From contig CAYUCC010000010.1 in assembly GCA_964443225.1 (NCBI GenBank), positions 1-64,000 of the forward strand: a DNA stretch of 64,000 bases, read 5' to 3'. Below, one piece after another: positions 60,773-64,000 of this stretch. Position 1 is the first letter of the stretch. The number at the start of each line of letters is the position of its first letter. Position numbers and translations under genes: made by a program. The notes under the pieces are model-generated. The model saw only the letters and a program-made list of their open reading frames with translations. It was not told the origin of the DNA and made no database searches. Origin of the DNA: SSC4 sp964443225 (GTDB lineage: Bacteria; Chloroflexota; Anaerolineae; SSC4; Amarolineaceae).

Positions 60773-62365
60773 TTACTCTTCCTCGAATTCTTCCCAACCC
60801 TGCTTATCGCGTTTGTGGCGTCGAACAGAGACTACCTCACCGCGCGACTCGTCGTAGACATACCGCGTCTTTTTGTCCTTCTTCTTCTTACGATCGGCGT
60901 CACCCGCCTCATCGTATTCGAAGGGCTTGTCCCCGATGTATCCGGGCGTATCGTCGCGGTAAGGGATCGTCTCGGCCTTGGCGAGGTTGTCACTCGCGAC
61001 CTCTGCGACTACCTCTTGGGCCAGATCGTCCTCACGGCTGGCCTGCTCAGCGGCCAACGTCTCCTGGGTTGTGGGTACTTCCTCACCGGTTTCTTCGGAC
61101 AGCTCACTGGCAGGCGCTGGCGTCAATTCGGCAGGCGGTAACCCTGGCTCCACGGCCATTGGTTCCACCCCGACGTCACCGAGCTGTCCCGGGAACGCGT
61201 CCGACACCGGCGCGCCGGTGCGCTCGCGCAGAATCTGTTCGGCCAGGGCCAAAATATCGCGATCGGGCGCGATGGCGGCCAGGCGCGCCCGTTCGATGAA
61301 CGTCTGCGCCACATTCTCCTGAATGGCCTCGGTCTCGCTCTTGATGTCGATACGCCAGCCGGTCAGTTTGGCGGCCAACCGTGCATTCTGTCCCTCTTTA
61401 CCAATCGCCAGCGACAGCTGGCGGTCGGGCACCACCACCACGGCTGTTTTGGCATCGCCACTGTCATCCAGGTAGACGTCGTTGACTTTGGCGGGGCTCA
61501 AGGCGTTGGTGATAAACGTTCTGACCTCGGGTCCCCACTCGACGACATCGATTTTCTCGCCGTTGAGTTCGTTGACGATATTCTGAATGCGCACACCGCG
61601 CATGCCGACGCACGAGCCCACCGGATCGATCCCGTATTGGGTGGCAACTACGGCCACCTTCGAGCGCTGACCAGGCTCACGGGCGATACTCTTGATCTCC
61701 ACGGTACCGTTGGCAATTTCTGGCACCTCCAGCTCCAACAACCGGCGCAGCATGTTTTTGTGCGTGCGCGACAGCTTGAGTGAAGGACCACGTGTCCCAC
61801 GATGCACCTCGACCAAATAGGCGCGAATCCGGCCGTTGACGCGGTAACGCTCGTTGGGGATCTGTTCCGCTTTGGCCAAAATGGCTTCGCCACGTTCCAG
61901 GGCAACTGTGACATCCCCCGAGGAGTGATCGATGCGCTGTATCGTGCCGCTAACGATCTCGTTCTCTTTGTCGGCAAATGCCTTATACGTTGCTTCCCGT
62001 TCGGCTTCGCGAATGCGTTGTAAGATCACCTGTTTGGCAGTTTGCGCGGCAATACGTCCGAAGTTGGCCGGCGTCGTCTCGATGTTGACGGTGTCGCCCA
62101 ACTCGGCTTTTTTGTCGATCGCCTTGGCGTTGGTCAACGTGATTTCGTTCTTTTGATCGACTACATCGTCCACCACCTGGCGCTGCGAAAAAACGCGCAG
62201 CTGCCCCGAATCCTGATCGATTTTGACCAGGACATTACCGGTGGCGCCAAAGTTTCGTTTATAGGCCGAGACCAACGCGGCCTCGATCGCATCGATGACC
62301 ACATCTCGTTGCAGCGCTTTTTCAGCGCAGATCTGGTTAACGGCCATGATTAATTCGTTGCGCAT
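60773..62365 (-). CDS. nusA: Transcription termination/antitermination factor NusA
   Basis: 530 residues. N-terminal domain (MRNELIMAVNQICAEKALQR), S1 domain (~135-200), KH1/KH2 (VGMRGVRIQNIVNELNGEKI, LAIGKEGQNARLAAKLTGW) and then a ~130-residue acidic tail rich in Glu, Ala and Asp ending in a lysine-rich KKKKDKK segment and an EEFEEE terminus. NusA modulates pausing and termination. Neighbouring rimP, which normally lies upstream, is missing. The ATG at 62365 follows GAGGAG. Confidence 0.96.
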   Translation of the reverse strand: MRNELIMAVNQICAEKALQRDVVIDAIEAALVSAYKRNFGATGNVLVKIDQDSGQLRVFSQRQVVDDVVDQKNEITLTNAKAIDKKAELGDTVNIETTPANFGRIAAQTAKQVILQRIREAEREATYKAFADKENEIVSGTIQRIDHSSGDVTVALERGEAILAKAEQIPNERYRVNGRIRAYLVEVHRGTRGPSLKLSRTHKNMLRRLLELEVPEIANGTVEIKSIAREPGQRSKVAVVATQYGIDPVGSCVGMRGVRIQNIVNELNGEKIDVVEWGPEVRTFITNALSPAKVNDVYLDDSGDAKTAVVVVPDRQLSLAIGKEGQNARLAAKLTGWRIDIKSETEAIQENVAQTFIERARLAAIAPDRDILALAEQILRERTGAPVSDAFPGQLGDVGVEPMAVEPGLPPAELTPAPASELSEETGEEVPTTQETLAAEQASREDDLAQEVVAEVASDNLAKAETIPYRDDTPGYIGDKPFEYDEAGDADRKKKKDKKTRYVYDESRGEVVSVRRHKRDKQGWEEFEEE

Positions 62366-62405
62366 GCCGTCTCCAAACTCCTCATCACAGGCAAGATACA
62401 CACAA

Positions 62406-62470
62406 TTGAAGTCTCTCCGAAAACCTGCGAAAGTGCCTCATTTTCCAGGGTGTTCGAATAGGCCCTTAAA
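62406..62470. repeat. Palindromic dispersed element, copy 3 (degenerate)
   Basis: Left end GAAGTCTCTCCGAAAACCTG and right end CAGGGTGTTCGAATAGGCC resemble the ends of copies at 14898 and 26163, although the arms pair less well. It lies in the nusA leader on the minus strand. Confidence 0.5.
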
Positions 62471-62484
62471 GCTCAAAAACCTGA

Positions 62485-62515
62485 CAAAAAGAAAAGTGGG
62501 GGTACGCCCACTTTT
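62485..62515 (-). terminator. Intrinsic terminator of the tgt-pstS operon
   Basis: A 9-bp stem (AAAAGTGGG, 62492-62500 with 62507-62515) and a 6-base loop. On the minus strand it is followed by CTTTTTG. It lies 100 bases after the pstS-like gene and before nusA. A TACAAT box at 62550-62545 lies upstream of it, so the nusA transcript could be attenuated, but this is not certain. Confidence 0.8.
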
Positions 62516-62617
62516 GCACACGGTGTCAGGTCAACAACGGCGCTATTGTAGCACAAGGCACGTTGGCATGCAAATCCTCACGGCGAATGCGGGTGGAGCC
62601 GCACGCCACGCCGGCTC

Positions 62618-63511
62618 CTACTTGCGCATGCCCGTCGTGCTTTGTGCCACCACAGCTTGTCCACCCGGGCTCAGCACAAAGTCGAAAAACGACTGCAGAG
62701 GCGCCGCCACCGGTTGGCGTGCCAGGAGGTAGAGGGGGTAAACCAGGTGATAACCTCCCTGCAACAAGTCGGCCGCCGTGGGAACCACGCCCTCGACCGG
62801 TAACGTCTTAACCTGCGCTGACTGCTTGTCCCGCGACCCGGCAGTCGTCAAACCGAGCAGGGATACGTATCCAATGGCGGCCGGCCGCGAAGCGACGAAG
62901 TCCATCACCGCGGCATCGTTGGGCATCACGACGGCTCCCAACGTCACTGGTTGGTCGTTCATCACGGCGTGTTCGAACGCCGTACGCACGCCGGCGCCAT
63001 CTTCGCGACTGATGACGATTGTTTCGCCGGCAGATCCGCCGAAGGCCGACCAGTCGAGGGTGTGCCCGCGGTAAAGGTTGCGCAGCTGCAACAAGGTCAC
63101 ATCGGTGATTGGGTTACGTGGATGCACGACGACCGCGGCGGCATCCCACGCCACCGGCACCACCGCCAGGCCAGGCAAGTCGGTACTGGTGAGCCAGGAT
63201 GACATGGCCAGGTCCGCCGTGCCGGCGTGCAGCGCCTGGAGCGCCAACTGGCTGTTGGCTGGTCGCAGGTCGAACGTAATGCCTGACGGTGCCGTCTGTT
63301 GGTACGCGTCGACCAGGTCATGCAGCAGCGGCAGTGTGCTGTCAGGCGCGACGATGTGTAAAACGTGGGCTTCGGGTGTGGCTGCCGGTGGGCTGCTGCA
63401 CGCCATCAAGGCGACTACCAAACAAGGTATTAGCACGAAGGCACAAAGGTGAGCACGAAGGCGTGAAGGCAGGGGAAGGCGCCCGCACGCTGTGGAGCCA
63501 GGCGGATTCAT
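62618..63511 (-). CDS. PstS-like substrate-binding lipoprotein
   Basis: 297 residues. The signal peptide ends in the lipobox ALMAC (Cys ~38). The mature domain is of the PBP-like type used for phosphate or other oxyanions: VVVHPRNPITDVTLLQLRNL, ISREDGAGVRTAFEHAVM and RPAAIGYVSLLGL are PstS signatures. There are no pst permease genes adjacent. It overlaps tgt by 4 bp (ATGA at 63508-63511). Two AGCACGAAGGC direct repeats in the signal-peptide part (63434-63464) make that part divergent. Confidence 0.85.
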   Translation of the reverse strand: MNPPGSTACGRLPLPSRLRAHLCAFVLIPCLVVALMACSSPPAATPEAHVLHIVAPDSTLPLLHDLVDAYQQTAPSGITFDLRPANSQLALQALHAGTADLAMSSWLTSTDLPGLAVVPVAWDAAAVVVHPRNPITDVTLLQLRNLYRGHTLDWSAFGGSAGETIVISREDGAGVRTAFEHAVMNDQPVTLGAVVMPNDAAVMDFVASRPAAIGYVSLLGLTTAGSRDKQSAQVKTLPVEGVVPTAADLLQGGYHLVYPLYLLARQPVAAPLQSFFDFVLSPGGQAVVAQSTTGMRK

Positions 63512-64000
63512 GGCGGGTCCTGGGGTGTGCCGCCCCGCACCCGCTGCAGGCGCTGTGCCATTTGTCGATGGCGCACGGTCTGGTCACTGAGGTGGTAGTT
63601 GGCCAGGAACGTGTCACGGAACGCGGCAAACGATCCGGTGCGAATCGTCTCTCGAATCTCATCCATCAGGCGCAGCATGAAATGAAGGTTGTGCAGTGTG
63701 GCCAGGCGCAGCGCCAGGATTTCACCTGCCTTGAACAGATGGCGCAGATAGGCGCGGCTGAAAGTGCGGCAGCCATAACAGGTGCAGCCTTCTTCGACGG
63801 GCCGCGGGTCGTCGGCATACTGGGCGTTGCGCAGGTTCAAGCGGCCGTGGCGCGTCATGAGTCCGCCGTTGCGTGCAACCCGCGTCGGCAGCACGCAGTC
63901 GAACAGGTCGACACCGCGTGCCACCGCTTCGACGATGTCTTCCGGTGCGCCGACCCCCATCAAATAACGCGGTCGGGCAGTGGGCAAACAGGGCACCGTC
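63508..64000 (-). CDS. tgt: Queuine tRNA-ribosyltransferase, 3' part
   Basis: The window holds the last ~163 residues; the frame is open to the window edge. RPRYLMGVGAPEDIVEAVARGVDLFDCVLP contains the second catalytic Asp region, and the zinc site is CTCYGCRTFSRAYLRHL with the later His in LATLHNLHF. Tgt exchanges guanine 34 for preQ1 or queuine in tRNAs. It is followed, with a 4-bp overlap, by the pstS-like gene. Confidence 0.95.
   Translation of the reverse strand, partial: TVPCLPTARPRYLMGVGAPEDIVEAVARGVDLFDCVLPTRVARNGGLMTRHGRLNLRNAQYADDPRPVEEGCTCYGCRTFSRAYLRHLFKAGEILALRLATLHNLHFMLRLMDEIRETIRTGSFAAFRDTFLANYHLSDQTVRHRQMAQRLQRVRGGTPQDPP

Noticed and set aside
62485..62550. Attenuator or riboswitch ahead of nusA
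   Set aside because: The hairpin with U-tract is better explained as the end of the tgt-pstS operon; I could not find a competing structure.

Overview
The window is about 62% GC, gene-dense, and made of short operons on both strands with many 4-bp ATGA or GTGA overlaps. Gene content points to a heterotrophic bacterium, most likely a member of the Chloroflexota (Anaerolineae/Caldilineae-like). This is an inference from the mix of genes: many substrate-binding lipoproteins, a YwiC-like protein, an archaeal-type CoaD, ROK regulators, an M1 peptidase lipoprotein and G/T-rich intergenic tandem repeats. It is not based on a marker gene. I saw no rRNA, tRNA, phage, transposase or CRISPR array.

Layout. 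1-1231: end of a cupin protein, a long hairpin and an SDR reductase. 1362-12368: a P-loop ATPase with an OmpR-type DNA-binding tail, a PspA homologue, a satellite-like tandem repeat, then a tight cluster of surface proteins (membrane protein, solute-binding protein, solute-binding/VWA fusion, lipoprotein, coiled-coil membrane protein, LivJ-like receptor) with no transporter permease or ATPase, followed by a GNAT enzyme. 12369-17231: repeats, a GNAT/acyl-CoA ligase pair, an RluE-like pseudouridine synthase with a DUF3887-like lipoprotein, and a YwiC-like membrane protein. 17390-25520 (minus strand): a bacterial microcompartment (BMC) operon of the sugar-phosphate type. It encodes signal peptidase I, an RpiB homologue, DeoC, a small unknown protein, BMC-P, acylating aldehyde dehydrogenase, BMC-H, an EutQ-like cupin, BMC-T, two more BMC-P, inorganic pyrophosphatase and an MBL hydrolase.

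25610-32543: an unknown small gene, then a tandem glycine riboswitch with a terminator ahead of gcvT-gcvH-gcvPA-gcvPB, and an M20 peptidase. 32673-42894: GH20 hexosaminidase, GlgX debranching enzyme, a secreted phosphodiesterase/5'-nucleotidase fusion, an M1 peptidase lipoprotein and a DUF1269 protein. 43102-47939: an amino-sugar operon (SIS isomerase/deaminase, NagA, ROK kinase-like protein, ROK repressor) with a consensus promoter and a palindromic operator. 48042-52909: DedA-like protein, archaeal-type CoaD, Era, GDPD, CBS-ACT protein and ThyX. 52930-62365 (minus): nusA-rnpM-infB-rbfA-nrnA-truB-ribF, in which RibF is fused to an archease domain, followed by a Gfo/Idh/MocA oxidoreductase. 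62618-64000: a PstS-like lipoprotein and the end of tgt.

How the genes may work together. The BMC would split deoxyribose-5-phosphate with DeoC, and EutE/PduP-type dehydrogenase would convert the acetaldehyde to acetyl-CoA inside a shell of BMC-H, BMC-T and three BMC-P proteins. Enzyme tails carry likely encapsulation helices. No phosphotransacylase or alcohol dehydrogenase is in the window, so cofactor recycling is unexplained. The secreted phosphodiesterase/5'-nucleotidase could supply nucleosides, but this is speculative. The most unusual items are the microcompartment enzymes with extra N-terminal modules (including an RpiB with Asp in place of the usual catalytic Cys), the RibF-archease fusion, and the VWA/solute-binding/PspA cluster.
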